In this document: in pieces, positions 31,914-41,779 of the stretch | Layout of the letters: each line of letters opens with the position of its first letter | Position numbering within the stretch: the first letter of the stretch is position 1 | Assembly: GCF_028994775.1 (NCBI RefSeq) | Contig: NZ_JAJQMN010000001.1 | Location: 496,001-560,000, forward strand | Length of the DNA stretch: 64,000 nt | Direction: 5' to 3' | Source: Promicromonospora iranensis | GTDB taxonomy: Bacteria; Actinomycetota; Actinomycetes; Actinomycetales; Cellulomonadaceae | Program-made: the position numbers and the translations under genes | Notes under the pieces: generated by a model | What the model was told of the DNA's origin: nothing | Seen by the model: only the letters and a program-made list of their open reading frames with translations | Database searches by the model: none

Positions 31914-32980
31914 TTCAGGCGCTCCCAGAAGCTCGGGCCGATGGGCTCGGCGAAGTCGTCCTGCGCCACGAGGTAGCCCTCGTCGTCGACCGTGATCGGC
32001 AGCTGCGGCAGCCGGCGGTTGGCCGGGCCGAAGACGACCTTCGCACTGTCCGCGATGTCGAACGTCGACTGGTGGCAGGGGCACAGGAGGTGGTGGGTCT
32101 GCTGCTCGTAGAGCGCCACCGGGCAGCCCACGTGCGTGCAGATCTTCGAGTAGGCGACGATGCCCTCGTGCGACCAGGTCTCACCCTCGGGCGACTGGTC
32201 GGTCCGGAGGTCCTCCGGGTTGAGGCGCACCATCAGGACGACGGCCTTGGACTTCTCCGTGATCCACTCGTGCGTCTCGCGGTACTCCTCGGTCGTCTCC
32301 GGGACGACGTGGAACACCGAGCCCACGGTGACGTCGGACGCCTTGATGGGTCGACCCGACGGGTCGATCGCGAGGCGCATGCCGCGCTTCCACATCGTGT
32401 GCTTGAACTTGGAGATGTTCCAGTCGCCGCCCACGGAGCCGATCAGCGGCACGGCGATGGCGAGCGGGAACAGCGCCAGGGCACCGAAGAACGCGCCCTT
32501 GAGCACGCCCCGGCGGCCGACGACGCCCGAGTCCTCGAGGCCCTCGTTCAGGTCCCTGATCGCGGTCTCGCGGTCTTCACCCTGCGTCGCGAGCGTGTGC
32601 CGCTCCTGGACGAACTCGCGGTCACCCATGAGGGCCTTGGCCCAGTGGATGCCGGCGATACCGATACCGAGCAGCGACACCGCGAGGCCGAGGCCGATCA
32701 GCAGCGTCGACAGCCGGACGCCCGACGTCGTGCCGTCCGGCGGGACCATCACGTAGGCGACGATCGAGCCGATGGTGCCCAGGATGGACAGGACGAACAG
32801 GATGGTCACGGTCCGCTCGGCGCGCTTGGCCGCGCGCGGGTCCGTGTCCGTGAGGCGCTTCTTGTGCGCCGGCATACCCGGGTCCGGGAACCGGTCAGCG
32901 GGCCCGACAGCGGTGCCTGCCTCAGGCGCGACCGTCACGTCCTTGGACGTGTCGGCCGGGGGGTTCTGGTTCTCGCTCAC
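31910..32980 (-). CDS. qcrA: Cytochrome bc1 complex Rieske iron-sulfur subunit
   Basis: 356 residues. Three membrane helices (about 58-79, 91-112 and 163-182) precede the Rieske domain, the three-helix form typical of actinobacteria. The 2Fe-2S ligands are in CTHVGC (281-286) and CPCHQS (300-305). It passes electrons from quinol to the dihaem cytochrome c. GTG at 32980 overlaps the qcrC stop in GTGA; seven upstream codons in the open frame are rejected for that reason. Confidence 0.96.
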   Translation of the reverse strand: MSENQNPPADTSKDVTVAPEAGTAVGPADRFPDPGMPAHKKRLTDTDPRAAKRAERTVTILFVLSILGTIGSIVAYVMVPPDGTTSGVRLSTLLIGLGLAVSLLGIGIAGIHWAKALMGDREFVQERHTLATQGEDRETAIRDLNEGLEDSGVVGRRGVLKGAFFGALALFPLAIAVPLIGSVGGDWNISKFKHTMWKRGMRLAIDPSGRPIKASDVTVGSVFHVVPETTEEYRETHEWITEKSKAVVLMVRLNPEDLRTDQSPEGETWSHEGIVAYSKICTHVGCPVALYEQQTHHLLCPCHQSTFDIADSAKVVFGPANRRLPQLPITVDDEGYLVAQDDFAEPIGPSFWERLK

Positions 32981-33756
32981 GAGGACTTCGCTCCGATCCA
33001 CACTGCTGCGCCGATGAGCAGGCCCAGGCCGATCGCGAAGGCCCAGAGGCCTTCGGACACGGGGCCGAGGGCGCCGAGCGAGTTACCGCCCGCGGAACCC
33101 TCGCGCTGCTCGACGAGGAACGAGACGATGTCGCGCTTCTCGTCCGGCGTGATGTTCGCGTCGTTGAAGACCGGCATCGACTGCGGGCCGGTCTGCATCG
33201 CCTGGTAGATGTTCCGCTCGGACGTCTCCCACAGTGCGGGGGCGAACTTGCCCTCCGACAGCGCTCCGCCCGCGCCCACGGCGTTGTGGCACATGGCGCA
33301 GTTGGTGCGGAACAGGGCCATGCCGTTGGAGGGATCCCCCAGGCTGGCATCGACCTGCTCGTCCGTGGGGATCGCCGGGCCGGCACCCAGCGAGGCGACG
33401 TATCCGGCCAGGGCCGCGGTCTGCTCCTCGTTGAACTGCGCGGGCTTGGCCACCGCCTGCGGACCGTTCATCTGCATCGGCATACGACCGGTCGACACCT
33501 GGAAGTCGACGGAGGCTGCGCCGACGCCCACCAGGGACGGCACGCCGTCGGTGCCCTCGGCGTTCGGGCCGTGGCACGTCGCACAGTTGGCCTGGAACAG
33601 CTTCTTACCGGTCTCGATGTCCGCGGTGCTGACGGTCTCGGCCTTAGCCGTGCTCGGAGCCAGGGCGGCATAGATGCCACCCGTGGTCAGCAGCGCCAGC
33701 AGCAGGAGCACGACCGGAGCCATCCGGTGGTGCCTGCGGGCGGCGAGTGCCTTCAC
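32977..33756 (-). CDS. qcrC: Cytochrome bc1 complex dihaem cytochrome c subunit
   Basis: 259 residues. An N-terminal signal/anchor helix (about 12-32) leads to two haem-binding sites, CATCH (58-62) and CAMCH (153-157), and a C-terminal membrane helix. This dihaem protein carries electrons straight to the aa3 oxidase, replacing a soluble cytochrome c. GTG at 33756 was chosen because GAGGA lies 7 nt upstream and KALAARRHH is the usual N-terminus; an ATG at 33801 (MTEKLKHFQ) is an alternative. ctaE lies 106 bp upstream on the same strand, the standard order. Confidence 0.95.
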   Translation of the reverse strand: MKALAARRHHRMAPVVLLLLALLTTGGIYAALAPSTAKAETVSTADIETGKKLFQANCATCHGPNAEGTDGVPSLVGVGAASVDFQVSTGRMPMQMNGPQAVAKPAQFNEEQTAALAGYVASLGAGPAIPTDEQVDASLGDPSNGMALFRTNCAMCHNAVGAGGALSEGKFAPALWETSERNIYQAMQTGPQSMPVFNDANITPDEKRDIVSFLVEQREGSAGGNSLGALGPVSEGLWAFAIGLGLLIGAAVWIGAKSS

Positions 33757-33862
33757 GAAAATGTCCTCGTCTCGCTGAAAGTGTTTGAGCTTCTCTGTCA
33801 TGAACCTATGCCACCGCACGTGGCCACGTTGCCCGGACGCCCGAGGCGCCGAGGCTACGAGG

Positions 33863-34516
33863 TCATTGCAGCAGGTAGATCACCGCGAACAGCGCGATCC
33901 ACACCACGTCGACGAAGTGCCAGTAGTAGGACGTGACGATCGTGGTGGTGGCCTCGTGGTGACCGAAGCGCTTGGCGGCGAAGGAGCGGCCGAGCACGAA
34001 CAGGAATGCGATCAGACCGCCGGTCACGTGCAGACCGTGGAAGCCGGTGGTCAGGTAGAAGACAGAGCCGTACGCGCTGGACGAGATCGTCAGGCCGTGT
34101 TCGACCAGCTCGGCGTACTCGAAGATCTGGCCGCCGATGAAGAACGCGCCCATCACGTAGGTCATCGTGAGCCACTCGTGCATGCCCCACGTCCAGAACT
34201 GGTACAGCTTCCCGGAGCGCGACGGCTTGAACTGCTCTGCCTTGAAGACCGCCCACTGGCAGGTGAAGGAGGACAGCACCAGGACGATCGTGTTGATCGT
34301 CGAGAAGGTGATGTTCAGCTTGTCCGCCTGCGCCGCCCACTCCTCGGCCGGCATGGTCTGCCGGACCGTGAAGTACATCGCGAAGAGCGCTGCGAAGAAC
34401 ATGAGCTCGCTCGCGAGCCAGACAATCGTCCCCACCGAGACCGGGTTCGGACGATTGACTGTTACGTGCTGGTGCGTGGGGTTGGCTGCAGCCGTTGCGG
34501 TCGACACGACAGCCAT
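33863..34516 (-). CDS. ctaE: Cytochrome c oxidase subunit III (aa3 type)
   Basis: 217 residues with five membrane helices, as in actinobacterial subunit III. The segment [14 protein letters not shown] and the C-terminal [16 protein letters not shown] are characteristic. It supports the oxidase core subunits CtaC/CtaD. ATG at 34516 was chosen by family length; no clear Shine-Dalgarno or -10 box at leaderless spacing is visible, so transcription start is uncertain. First gene of the ctaE-qcrC-qcrA-qcrB block. Confidence 0.95.
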   Translation of the reverse strand: MAVVSTATAAANPTHQHVTVNRPNPVSVGTIVWLASELMFFAALFAMYFTVRQTMPAEEWAAQADKLNITFSTINTIVLVLSSFTCQWAVFKAEQFKPSRSGKLYQFWTWGMHEWLTMTYVMGAFFIGGQIFEYAELVEHGLTISSSAYGSVFYLTTGFHGLHVTGGLIAFLFVLGRSFAAKRFGHHEATTTIVTSYYWHFVDVVWIALFAVIYLLQ

Positions 34517-34694
34517 TATGGCCGACGTTGGAGCGTCCCGAACGCCGAAGCGGCGGCGACGCTCGCGTCGAATCTCACAAAGTCCTTCCAACGCCCTACC
34601 TGCGACGTCTCTTGCTGACGCGATTGAACAGAGTGCCATGAAAAGTGCACGGACAAATCTGCCGCCGGAGCGGGGACTGTGCCACGATCGACGC

Positions 34695-35132
34695 ATGACC
34701 GGCATGACGACGGATGTGACCAGCGCAGGCGCGGACGGTGTGGCGACGTCGAGCCCTCGAGTCCTCCTGTACAGCGACGACCGCACGGTGCGTGAGCAGG
34801 TCCGACTCGCCGTCGGACCCCGCCTGCGCGCGGGTGCGCCCGACATCGAGTGGATCGAGGCCGCCACCCCCGCGGCGGTGGTGGACAAGGCCGACAACGA
34901 GACGTGGGACCTGCTCGTCCTCGACGGTGAGGCCGACCAGACCGGCGGCATGGGACTGTGCCGCCAGCTCAAGAACGAGATCTACGAGTGCCCGCCGGTA
35001 CTCATCCTCACCGGCCGGCCCCAGGACACCTGGCTCGCTTCCTGGTCCCTGGCCGACGGCGTGGTGTCCCGCCCGCTCGACGCCATCAAGGTCCAGGAGG
35101 CAGTCGCGAAGCTCCTGGCAGGTTCGGCGTGA
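34695..35132 (+). CDS. Response-regulator receiver-like protein
   Basis: 145 residues with a receiver-like alpha/beta fold: [14 protein letters not shown] gives the first strand with its acidic pair, and [21 protein letters not shown] holds the candidate phosphoacceptor Asp. The switch Lys near the end is not obvious (SRPLDAIKV). No output domain is present. It overlaps the trpD start, and the pair between ctaE and ctaF clusters is common in actinobacteria by recollection. ATG at 34695 follows a CACGAT word by 6 nt, a weak leaderless-type box; a second ATG three codons later is possible. No histidine kinase is nearby. Confidence 0.78.
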   Translation: MTGMTTDVTSAGADGVATSSPRVLLYSDDRTVREQVRLAVGPRLRAGAPDIEWIEAATPAAVVDKADNETWDLLVLDGEADQTGGMGLCRQLKNEIYECPPVLILTGRPQDTWLASWSLADGVVSRPLDAIKVQEAVAKLLAGSA

Positions 35133-36178
35133 ACCTCGAGGCACCCACCTGGTCCGGCCTGCTCGCCGGACTGATCACCGGGACCGACCTCAACCAGGAC
35201 GAGGCCGCGTGGGCGATGGACCAGGTGATGACCGGCGAGGTCTCCCCCGTCCAGCTCGGCGGTTTCCTCGTGGCGCTGCGCGCCAAGGGTGAGACCGTCG
35301 ACGAGCTCGCCGGCCTGACCGAGTCCATGGTCCGGCACGCGACCCGCATCGACGTGCCCGGGCCTTCGGTCGACATCGTTGGCACCGGCGGCGACCGCGC
35401 GCACACCGTGAACATCTCCACGATGGCGTCGGTGGTCATCGCGGGCGCGGGTCTGCGCGTCGTGAAGCACGGCAACCGGGCCGCGTCGTCGTCGTCGGGC
35501 AGCGCGGACGTGCTGGAGGAGCTGGGGATCCGGCTGGACCACCCGCCGGAGCGTGTCGCGCAGATCGCGCGCGAGGCAGGCATCACCTTCTGCTTCGCCG
35601 CGGCGTTCCACCCCTCGATGCGCCATGCGGGAGTGACCCGCCGGGAGCTGGGCGTGCCGACGGCCTTCAACTTCCTGGGCCCGCTCACCAACCCCGCCCA
35701 GCCCCGCGCTGCCGCCGTCGGCTGCGCCGACGCCCGGATGGCCCCGCTGATGGCCGGCGTCTTCGCGGAGCGCGGCAAGTCGGCGCTGGTGTTCCGTGGC
35801 GACGAGGGCCTGGACGAGCTCGCGGCCACCGCCGGTTCCACCGTGTGGGTGGTGGCCGACGGCGCGGTCACCGAGCACCGGCTCGATCCCGCGGCCGACC
35901 TGGGCCTCACGCGCATCAAGGTCGAGGACCTGCGCGGCCAGGACGCCGCCTACAACGCGGCGGTCGCTCGGGCGGTCCTCGCCGGCGAGAGCGGGCCGGT
36001 CCGCGAGACCGTGCTGCTGAACGCGGCGGCCGGCCTCGTCGCCGACGGCACGCTCCCCGGGACCGGTTCCGGGACGCTCGTCGAGCGTCTCGCCGCCGGG
36101 ATCGACCTCGCGGCCCAGGCCGTCGACTCGGGCGCGGCGCAGGCCACGCTGGAACGCTGGGTCGCGGCAAGCCGCTGA
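35129..36178 (+). CDS. trpD: Anthranilate phosphoribosyltransferase
   Basis: 349 residues. It transfers phosphoribosyl from PRPP to anthranilate in tryptophan synthesis. The PRPP motif is [15 protein letters not shown] (about residues 82-97); [18 protein letters not shown] is the second hallmark. GTG at 35129 overlaps the upstream stop in GTGA, so it is coupled to the receiver-like gene. Other trp genes are not in the window; isolated trpD between oxidase genes is also seen in Mycobacterium. A 46-bp palindrome follows the stop. Confidence 0.96.
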   Translation: MNLEAPTWSGLLAGLITGTDLNQDEAAWAMDQVMTGEVSPVQLGGFLVALRAKGETVDELAGLTESMVRHATRIDVPGPSVDIVGTGGDRAHTVNISTMASVVIAGAGLRVVKHGNRAASSSSGSADVLEELGIRLDHPPERVAQIAREAGITFCFAAAFHPSMRHAGVTRRELGVPTAFNFLGPLTNPAQPRAAAVGCADARMAPLMAGVFAERGKSALVFRGDEGLDELAATAGSTVWVVADGAVTEHRLDPAADLGLTRIKVEDLRGQDAAYNAAVARAVLAGESGPVRETVLLNAAAGLVADGTLPGTGSGTLVERLAAGIDLAAQAVDSGAAQATLERWVAASR

Positions 36179-36191
36179 GAGCGCTGAAGCG

Positions 36192-36220
36192 GGGCGGTAT
36201 CGACGCAGGGCGGTATCGAC
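36192..36220. repeat. 13-bp direct duplication after trpD
   Basis: GGGCGGTATCGAC occurs at 36192-36204 and 36208-36220, separated by 3 bp, directly before the 46-bp palindrome. Confidence 0.9.
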
Positions 36221-36222
36221 AA

Positions 36223-36268
36223 AGAACTGGGGCCGGTGGTGCTGATCAGCACCACCGGCCCCAGTTCT
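36223..36268. terminator. 46-bp perfect palindrome between trpD and ctaF
   Basis: Two perfect 23-bp arms (36223-36245, 36246-36268) meet at CTGA/TCAG with no spacer and no U-tract. Placed between convergent genes, it probably stops transcription both ways. Confidence 0.8.
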
Positions 36269-36301
36269 ATCTCTCCGCAGCTTCTAGTTCGGCGGAACGA
36301 G

Positions 36302-36703
36302 TCAGTGCGAGTGGATACCTCGCGAGTACTCGAACACCCAGCCCACCAGCGCGATCACTGACACGCAGAAGCCGATGTAGAACACCCACCAGCCCACGGC
36401 CAGGCCGAGGAAGCAGATCGCGGCGGATCCGGCGATCGCCAGTGGCCACCAGCTCCAGGGTGCGTAGACACCCTGGTCGCCGGCGGCGTCCTCGATGTTG
36501 CCGTTCGGGTCGTCCTCGGGACGGGCGTCGATACGTCGGGCCGTCAGGCCCAGGTACGCGCCGATCATCGCCACGAGGCCACCGACCAGCGGCATACCGA
36601 GGTAGCCGACCGGCTCGGTCCAGTCCGTCATGAAGCCGTAGACGACGCCGGCCAGGACGAAGAGGGGCGTGCCCCAGAGGAACAGCCTGGTCTCGATCTT
36701 CAC
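36302..36703 (-). CDS. ctaF: Actinobacterial cytochrome c oxidase subunit IV
   Basis: 133 residues with about four membrane helices. The family marks [19 protein letters not shown] and [15 protein letters not shown] are present. It stabilises the aa3 oxidase in the bcc-aa3 supercomplex. The start is GTG at 36703, overlapping the ctaD stop in GTGA. Last gene of the ctaC-ctaD-ctaF operon. Confidence 0.95.
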   Translation of the reverse strand: MKIETRLFLWGTPLFVLAGVVYGFMTDWTEPVGYLGMPLVGGLVAMIGAYLGLTARRIDARPEDDPNGNIEDAAGDQGVYAPWSWWPLAIAGSAAICFLGLAVGWWVFYIGFCVSVIALVGWVFEYSRGIHSH

Positions 36704-38520
36704 TTGCTGGTCCCCTCGTCCGGCTCGTCCACGATCGTCGTACTACTCTGCTGCGACTTGTCGCTGTCGTCCGCGACGCGCTGCTGGGCCTGCTTCTCCT
36801 GACCGCGCCGGTCCGCCTCGCCGTAGATGTTCTCGAGCACCCCACGGTCGCGGTCGTAGTCCGGGTGCTCCATCGCGACGACCTCGGGGTGGTGCAGGTC
36901 GAACGCCGGGGACTCCGAACGGATACGCGGGAGCGAGGCGAAGTTGTGGCGCGGCGGCGGGCAGGACGTGGCCCACTCGAGCGAGCGGCCGTAGCCCCAC
37001 GGGTCGTCGACCGTGACCATGGGTGCCTTGCGCCAGGTGATGTACACGTTCCACAGGAACGGCAGGGTCGACGCCGCGAGGATGAACGACCCGATCGTCG
37101 ACACCTGGTTCTCCCAGGTGAAGCCCTCCTGGGGCATGTAGTCCGCGTAACGACGCGGCATGCCCTCGACACCCAGCCAGTGCTGGATGAGGAACGTGGT
37201 GTGGAAGCCGATGAACAGCAGCCAGAAGTGCAGCTTGCCCAGGCGCTCGCTCAGCATCCGACCGGTGAACTTGGGCCACCAGAAGTAGAAGCCCGCGAAC
37301 ATCGCGAACACGACGGTGCCGAACACCACGTAGTGGAAGTGCGCCACCACGAAGTACGAGTCGGACAGCTGGAAGTCGAGGGCGGGGCTCGACAGGATGA
37401 TGCCCGTCAGACCACCGAAGAGGAACGTCACCAGGAAGCCGATCGACCAGAGCATCGGTGTCTCGAAGGTGAGCTTCCCTCGCCACATCGTGCCGATCCA
37501 GTTGAAGAACTTCACACCGGTCGGCACCGCGATCAACATCGTCATGAACGCGAAGAACGGCAGCATGACGGCGCCGGTCACGTACATGTGGTGCGCCCAG
37601 ACCGTCACCGACAGCGCGGCGATCGCGATGGTCGCGTACACGAGGCCCGTGTAACCGAAGATCGGCTTGCGGCTGAAGACCGGGAGGATCTCGGAGACGA
37701 TGCCGAAGAACGGCAGCGCGATGATGTACACCTCGGGGTGCCCGAAGAACCAGAACAGGTGCTGCCAGAGGATGGCACCGCCGTTCTCCGGGTTGAACAC
37801 CTGCGCGCCGAGCCGGCGGTCCGCGCCGAGCGCGAACAGCGCCGCCGCCAGGGGCGGGAAGGCCATCAGCACGAGCAGGCTGGTGATCAGCGTGTTCCAC
37901 GTGAAGATCGGCATCCGGAACATGGTCATGCCCGGTGCGCGCATCGTGATGATCGTGGTGATGAAGTTGACCGCACCGAGGATCGTTCCGAAACCTGCCA
38001 GTGCGAGGCCGAACACCCAGAGGTCACCACCGAGCCCTGGACTGTAGGTGGTGGTCGACAACGGCGCGTACGCGAACCAGCCGAAGGACGCGGCACCCTG
38101 CGGGGTCAGGAAGCCGGCCACCGTGATGAGACCGCCGAACAGGTACAGCCAGTAGGCGAACATGTTCAGGCGGGGGAACGCGACGTCGGGCGCGCCGATC
38201 TGGAGCGGCATGATCACGTTCGCGAAGCCGGCGAAGAGCGGCGTCGCGAACAGAAGCAGCATGACCGTGCCGTGCATCGTGAAGAGCTGGTTGTACTGCT
38301 CCTTGCTCTGCACGAGCTGGATGCCCGGTTCGAAGAGCTCCGCACGGATCAGCAGGGCCATCAGGCCGCCGATGCAGAAGAACAGGAACGACGAGATCAG
38401 GTACAGATACCCGATCGTCTTGTGATCAGTGGAGGTGATCCACTTGATGACGGTCCGGCCGAGCGTCTGACGTCCGGGCGCGAGGCCCGGGATCAGCTCG
38501 GTCGTGGTCGCTGCGGCCAT
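36700..38520 (-). CDS. ctaD: Cytochrome c oxidase subunit I (aa3 type)
   Basis: 606 residues, twelve membrane helices. This is the catalytic haem-copper subunit that reduces oxygen and pumps protons. [12 protein letters not shown] has the Cu-B His and cross-linked Tyr, HHMYVTG supplies two more Cu-B His, and HFHYVVFG holds the haem a and a3 ligands; [10 protein letters not shown] has the low-spin haem His. The C-terminal tail is longer and charged, with a Gln/Asp/Ser-rich end. ATG at 38520 shares one base with the ctaC stop. Confidence 0.97.
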   Translation of the reverse strand: MAAATTTELIPGLAPGRQTLGRTVIKWITSTDHKTIGYLYLISSFLFFCIGGLMALLIRAELFEPGIQLVQSKEQYNQLFTMHGTVMLLLFATPLFAGFANVIMPLQIGAPDVAFPRLNMFAYWLYLFGGLITVAGFLTPQGAASFGWFAYAPLSTTTYSPGLGGDLWVFGLALAGFGTILGAVNFITTIITMRAPGMTMFRMPIFTWNTLITSLLVLMAFPPLAAALFALGADRRLGAQVFNPENGGAILWQHLFWFFGHPEVYIIALPFFGIVSEILPVFSRKPIFGYTGLVYATIAIAALSVTVWAHHMYVTGAVMLPFFAFMTMLIAVPTGVKFFNWIGTMWRGKLTFETPMLWSIGFLVTFLFGGLTGIILSSPALDFQLSDSYFVVAHFHYVVFGTVVFAMFAGFYFWWPKFTGRMLSERLGKLHFWLLFIGFHTTFLIQHWLGVEGMPRRYADYMPQEGFTWENQVSTIGSFILAASTLPFLWNVYITWRKAPMVTVDDPWGYGRSLEWATSCPPPRHNFASLPRIRSESPAFDLHHPEVVAMEHPDYDRDRGVLENIYGEADRRGQEKQAQQRVADDSDKSQQSSTTIVDEPDEGTSK

Positions 38521-39434
38521 CAGTGCCCAGCCTCCTCTTCCTCGATCGTCTCGATCGCGCCGGGCGTGCGGGCGAGGTCCATGCCGAGCTGGCCGGTCTG
38601 ACCCTTCGCCGCCAGGTCCGCCAGGTGGGCTTCGTACTCCTCGGCGGACACGACCTTCACGTTGAAGAGCATGCCGGAGTGGAACTCACCGCAGAGCTCG
38701 GCGCACTTGCCGGCGTACGTGCCCTCACGGGTCGGCGTGACCTGGAACGTGTTGGTCCGCTGCGGGATCATGTCCTGCTTGTACAGGAACGCAGGGATCC
38801 AGAACGAGTGGATGACGTCGCGCGAGTCGAGCGTGAACTCCACCGTCTCGTTCACCGGCAGGTAGAGCGTCGGGAACGACGTCGACGTACCGATCGCCCC
38901 GTCGAGCTCGTCCTCGGCGGTGACGCTGCCGGGGTCCGCCTCGTGCTGGCCGGAGTCGTAGACATCGGCGTCGAGGTAGTTGAAGTCCCAGCTCCACTGC
39001 TTGCCGATGACCTGGATGTGCTCGGTCGCGGTGCCGTCGACGCGGTTGATCTCCGACACGTCGCGGTCGGTGTACCAGAACAGCACCAGGACCATGATCA
39101 GCGGCACGGCCGTGTACATCAGCTCGAGCGGCAGGTGGTAGCGCGTCTGGACCGGGAGCTGGTGGTCGTCCTTGCGCTTGCGGTACGCCGCGATGCACCA
39201 AAGGATCAGGCCCCACGTCACGATGCCCACCAACAGGGCAGCGATCCACGAGCCCACCCAAAGATCGGTGATGCGCGCAGTCTGGTTAGTCACCTCCCCG
39301 TCGCTGTAGCCGGGCAGGTATCCGCGCTGGACGGATTCGCTTGCGCAGCCGGTGGCCACAACTGCGACAGCGACGGCTAGAGCCGACGCACGCAGGATGG
39401 CCCGCCGGGTGCGGGTAGGTGACTTCGAGTGCAA
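38520..39434 (-). CDS. ctaC: Cytochrome c oxidase subunit II (lipoprotein)
   Basis: 304 residues. The signal sequence ends in VVATGC, so Cys30 is likely lipidated; two membrane helices follow (about 58-82 and 104-121). The Cu-A domain ligands are His209, Cys244, Cys248, His252 and Met255 ([12 protein letters not shown]). It accepts electrons from the QcrC haems. The start is TTG at 39434 with AAAGG 6 nt upstream; the open frame goes to 39593, but its Arg-rich start does not look like a signal peptide. Divergent from the class V fold gene. Confidence 0.93.
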   Translation of the reverse strand: MHSKSPTRTRRAILRASALAVAVAVVATGCASESVQRGYLPGYSDGEVTNQTARITDLWVGSWIAALLVGIVTWGLILWCIAAYRKRKDDHQLPVQTRYHLPLELMYTAVPLIMVLVLFWYTDRDVSEINRVDGTATEHIQVIGKQWSWDFNYLDADVYDSGQHEADPGSVTAEDELDGAIGTSTSFPTLYLPVNETVEFTLDSRDVIHSFWIPAFLYKQDMIPQRTNTFQVTPTREGTYAGKCAELCGEFHSGMLFNVKVVSAEEYEAHLADLAAKGQTGQLGMDLARTPGAIETIEEEEAGH

Positions 39435-39704
39435 GGGAGGCCTTTCACGTCTCGTCCGGCGCGTCGCACCGGTTTCCTCCCGAGCTCCACGCAGAACCTT
39501 CGTCCTCGATGGGATGCAGCCTAGCGCGCTCAGAGGCCTGATGATGCCCGGAAGGCGCCCTCGGCGACGTGACGCACTACGCACCTCGGGCACCCATCGA
39601 GGCTGTTCAGGACACGCACGCGAGTCGTGTCAGAACAATGGTGGCGGCGGGCCGGTCCGCGCAGGTGCGAGGATCGGATGGATGACACAGGAGCAGGAGG
39701 ACGT
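39435..39704. other. Divergent upstream region of ctaC and the class V fold gene
   Basis: A 270-bp spacer that must hold promoters for both directions. I see no strong hairpin, no TANNNT box at leaderless spacing and no convincing -35/-10 pair. Confidence 0.4.
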
Positions 39705-40913
39705 GTGAGCCACGCCACCCCCGGCACCCCCGACCGGGTGCACCTCGACAACGGCGGGCGCGCCCCGTGGCACCCGCTCGCCCGGCAGGCGTTCGAGCAG
39801 GCGCTCGGCGACGGGTGGGCCGATCCGCGTCGCCTGCATGCCGAGGGCCGCCGCGCGGCCCGCCTGCTCGACGGCGCCCGTGAGGCCGTCGCCGCCGTGC
39901 TGGGCGCGCGGACCCAGGAGGTCCACTTCACGCCGGGCCACACCGCCTCGCTCCACATGGCCGTCGCGTCGGCCGCGGCCGGCCGGCGGAGGGCGGGCAC
40001 CACCGTCGTCACCAGCGCGGTCGAGCGGGCCGCGGTGCTGCAGGCTGCCGCCCACACGGCAGCCGGTGGGAGCGTGCACCCGGCAGGCGCGCGCCCGACA
40101 GACGTGATCGTGCCTGCTGCCCGGCCCGGCCCTGTCCCGGTGGACCGGCTCGGACGCGTGGACGCCGACGCGATGATCGCCGCGGTCCAGGCGCCGGGTG
40201 TCGCCCTGGCCGCGCTGCAGCATGCGAACGGCGAGGTGGGCACGGTCCAGCCGGTCGACACCGTGCACGACGCCGCACGCGCGGCCGGCGTCCCGCTCCT
40301 GGTGGACGCCGGGGCGAGCGTCGGGCACGTGGCGGTTCCCGGGACCTGGGACCTCCTGGCCGCCGACCCCGCCGACTGGGGCGGGCCCGCCGGCGTCGGG
40401 GTGCTCGCCGTGCGGCAACGGGTCCGCACCACTCCGGTCGGACCGGAGGACGAGGACCCGTGGGCGCCGGGCGGGGTGAGCGTGCCGCTCGCCTTTGCCG
40501 CCGCCGTCGCGCTGCAGGCGGTCGAGGCCGACCGGGTCGAGCAGGAGGCCCGGCGCCGCGAGCTCGTGGACCGCGTGCGTGCACAGGTCGCGCGTATCCC
40601 GGACGTCGAGGTGGTGGGTGACCCGGAGGGGCGACTCCCCCACGTCGCGACCTTCTCGTTCCTCTACGTGGACGGCGAGGCGCTCGTGACCGAGCTGGAC
40701 CGGCACGGGTTCGCGGTCGGGTCCGGCTCGGCGTGCACGTCGAGCACGCTGGAACCCTCGCACGTGCTCGCGGCGATGGGCGTGCTCACGCACGGCAACG
40801 TACGGATCGCACTGGACCGCACGACCACCGCCGACGAGGTCGACCGGTTCTGCGCCGTGCTGCCCGGAGCGGTGGCGCGGGTGCGGGAGATGCTCGGCGT
40901 GGGCGGCCTCTGA
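39705..40913 (+). CDS. Class V aminotransferase-fold protein, cysteine desulfurase-like, PLP lysine missing
   Basis: 402 residues with the overall order of IscS/NifS cysteine desulfurases: FTPGHTASLHM (75-85), the pyridine-binding Asp201 in LLVDAGASVGHV, GGPAGVG (226-232) and the catalytic-loop Cys344 in GSGSACTSSTLEPSHV. Counting back from GP, where the family has SxHK, this protein has PAD: the Schiff-base Lys is Asp224. Without it normal PLP chemistry should fail, though the sulfur-carrying Cys remains. The last base of its stop is the first base of the tusA ATG, so it probably works with TusA in sulfur transfer. GTG at 39705 has AGGAGGA upstream. Confidence 0.8.
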   Translation: MSHATPGTPDRVHLDNGGRAPWHPLARQAFEQALGDGWADPRRLHAEGRRAARLLDGAREAVAAVLGARTQEVHFTPGHTASLHMAVASAAAGRRRAGTTVVTSAVERAAVLQAAAHTAAGGSVHPAGARPTDVIVPAARPGPVPVDRLGRVDADAMIAAVQAPGVALAALQHANGEVGTVQPVDTVHDAARAAGVPLLVDAGASVGHVAVPGTWDLLAADPADWGGPAGVGVLAVRQRVRTTPVGPEDEDPWAPGGVSVPLAFAAAVALQAVEADRVEQEARRRELVDRVRAQVARIPDVEVVGDPEGRLPHVATFSFLYVDGEALVTELDRHGFAVGSGSACTSSTLEPSHVLAAMGVLTHGNVRIALDRTTTADEVDRFCAVLPGAVARVREMLGVGGL

Positions 40914-41146
40914 TGCCCGGCACGCTGGTGGACGCCAGAGGGCTGCGCTGCCCGCTGCCCGTGATCCGGCTCGCGGCCGCCGCGAAAGGGCTGCCCGTCG
41001 GCGCGGAGCTGACCGTGCTGTCGACCGACCCCGCCGCGAAGCTCGACGTACCCGCGTGGTGCCGCATGCGCGGCCACGAGCATGTCTCGACCGTGGAGCA
41101 CACCGGCGACTGGGACGGCTGGTCCGTCACGGTCCGCCTGGCCTGA
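40913..41146 (+). CDS. tusA: TusA-type sulfur carrier protein
   Basis: 77 residues. The motif LRCPLPVIRLA holds the persulfide-carrying Cys of TusA proteins (about residue 12). TusA takes sulfur from a cysteine desulfurase and passes it to tRNA, molybdenum cofactor or Fe-S pathways. The ATG overlaps the preceding stop by one base, so it is coupled to the desulfurase-like gene. A hairpin follows at 41201-41235. Confidence 0.9.
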   Translation: MPGTLVDARGLRCPLPVIRLAAAAKGLPVGAELTVLSTDPAAKLDVPAWCRMRGHEHVSTVEHTGDWDGWSVTVRLA

Positions 41147-41200
41147 CCCGGACCTCACTGCCCCGGCCCGTCCGGCCTGCCCCGACCCGCCCGAACGAGA

Positions 41201-41235
41201 GGCGGGCCGGTCACCGTAAAGGTGACCGGCCCGCC
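41201..41235. terminator. Hairpin between convergent tusA and the Fe-S carrier gene
   Basis: GGCGGGCCGGTCACC (41201-41215) pairs perfectly with GGTGACCGGCCCGCC (41221-41235) around GTAAA. No U-tract follows. Confidence 0.8.
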
Positions 41236-41262
41236 GTCGTGCAACGTCTGTCGTGCAACGTC
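41236..41262. repeat. 13-bp direct duplication beside the hairpin
   Basis: GTCGTGCAACGTC occurs at 41236-41248 and 41250-41262, one base apart, directly after the palindrome. Confidence 0.9.
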
Positions 41263-41282
41263 CTGTCGACGCAGAGCTCAGA

Positions 41283-41636
41283 TCAGGAGAACGACCCGCC
41301 GCAGGCGCATGCGCTGCCCGCGTTCGGGTTGTCGATCGTGAAGCCCTGCTGCTCGATGGTGTCCTTGAAGTCGATCGTGGCGCCCTCGAGGTACGGCACG
41401 CTCATCTTGTCCACGACGACCTCGACGCCGTCGTAGTCGCGCAGCGCGTCCCCGTCGAGCACACGCTCGTCGAAGTACAGCTGGTAGATCAGCCCGGAAC
41501 AGCCACCCGGCTGCACCGCGACGCGGAGGCGCAGGTCGTCGCGGCCCTCCTGCTCGAGCAGGCTACGGACCTTGCCCGCGGCGACGTCAGTGACGTTGAC
41601 GCCGTGGGTTCCGATGTCCGTGGTCGTGTCGGTCAT
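41283..41636 (-). CDS. erpA: A-type iron-sulfur cluster carrier (ErpA/IscA/HesB)
   Basis: 117 residues. The three cluster-binding Cys are in QPGGCSGLIY and in the C-terminal SACACGGSF, the A-type pattern. It receives clusters from the assembly machinery and hands them to apoproteins; quinolinate synthase NadA, encoded 1 kb away, needs a 4Fe-4S cluster. ATG at 41636 has GGGAG 6 nt upstream; the longer frame adds 18 unlikely residues. Confidence 0.94.
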   Translation of the reverse strand: MTDTTTDIGTHGVNVTDVAAGKVRSLLEQEGRDDLRLRVAVQPGGCSGLIYQLYFDERVLDGDALRDYDGVEVVVDKMSVPYLEGATIDFKDTIEQQGFTIDNPNAGSACACGGSFS

Positions 41637-41779
41637 GTCATCTCCCGATCGTGTTCGACATACCGGTAGTCGATGTCTCAGCGGTGCCAACCCATCGGGC
41701 CGTCCGTCTGTTCCCGTTGCCGGCCTGTTGAAGAAGATCGTACGCCCACGGACCGGCCCGCCCCATCACCGGTCCGTGC

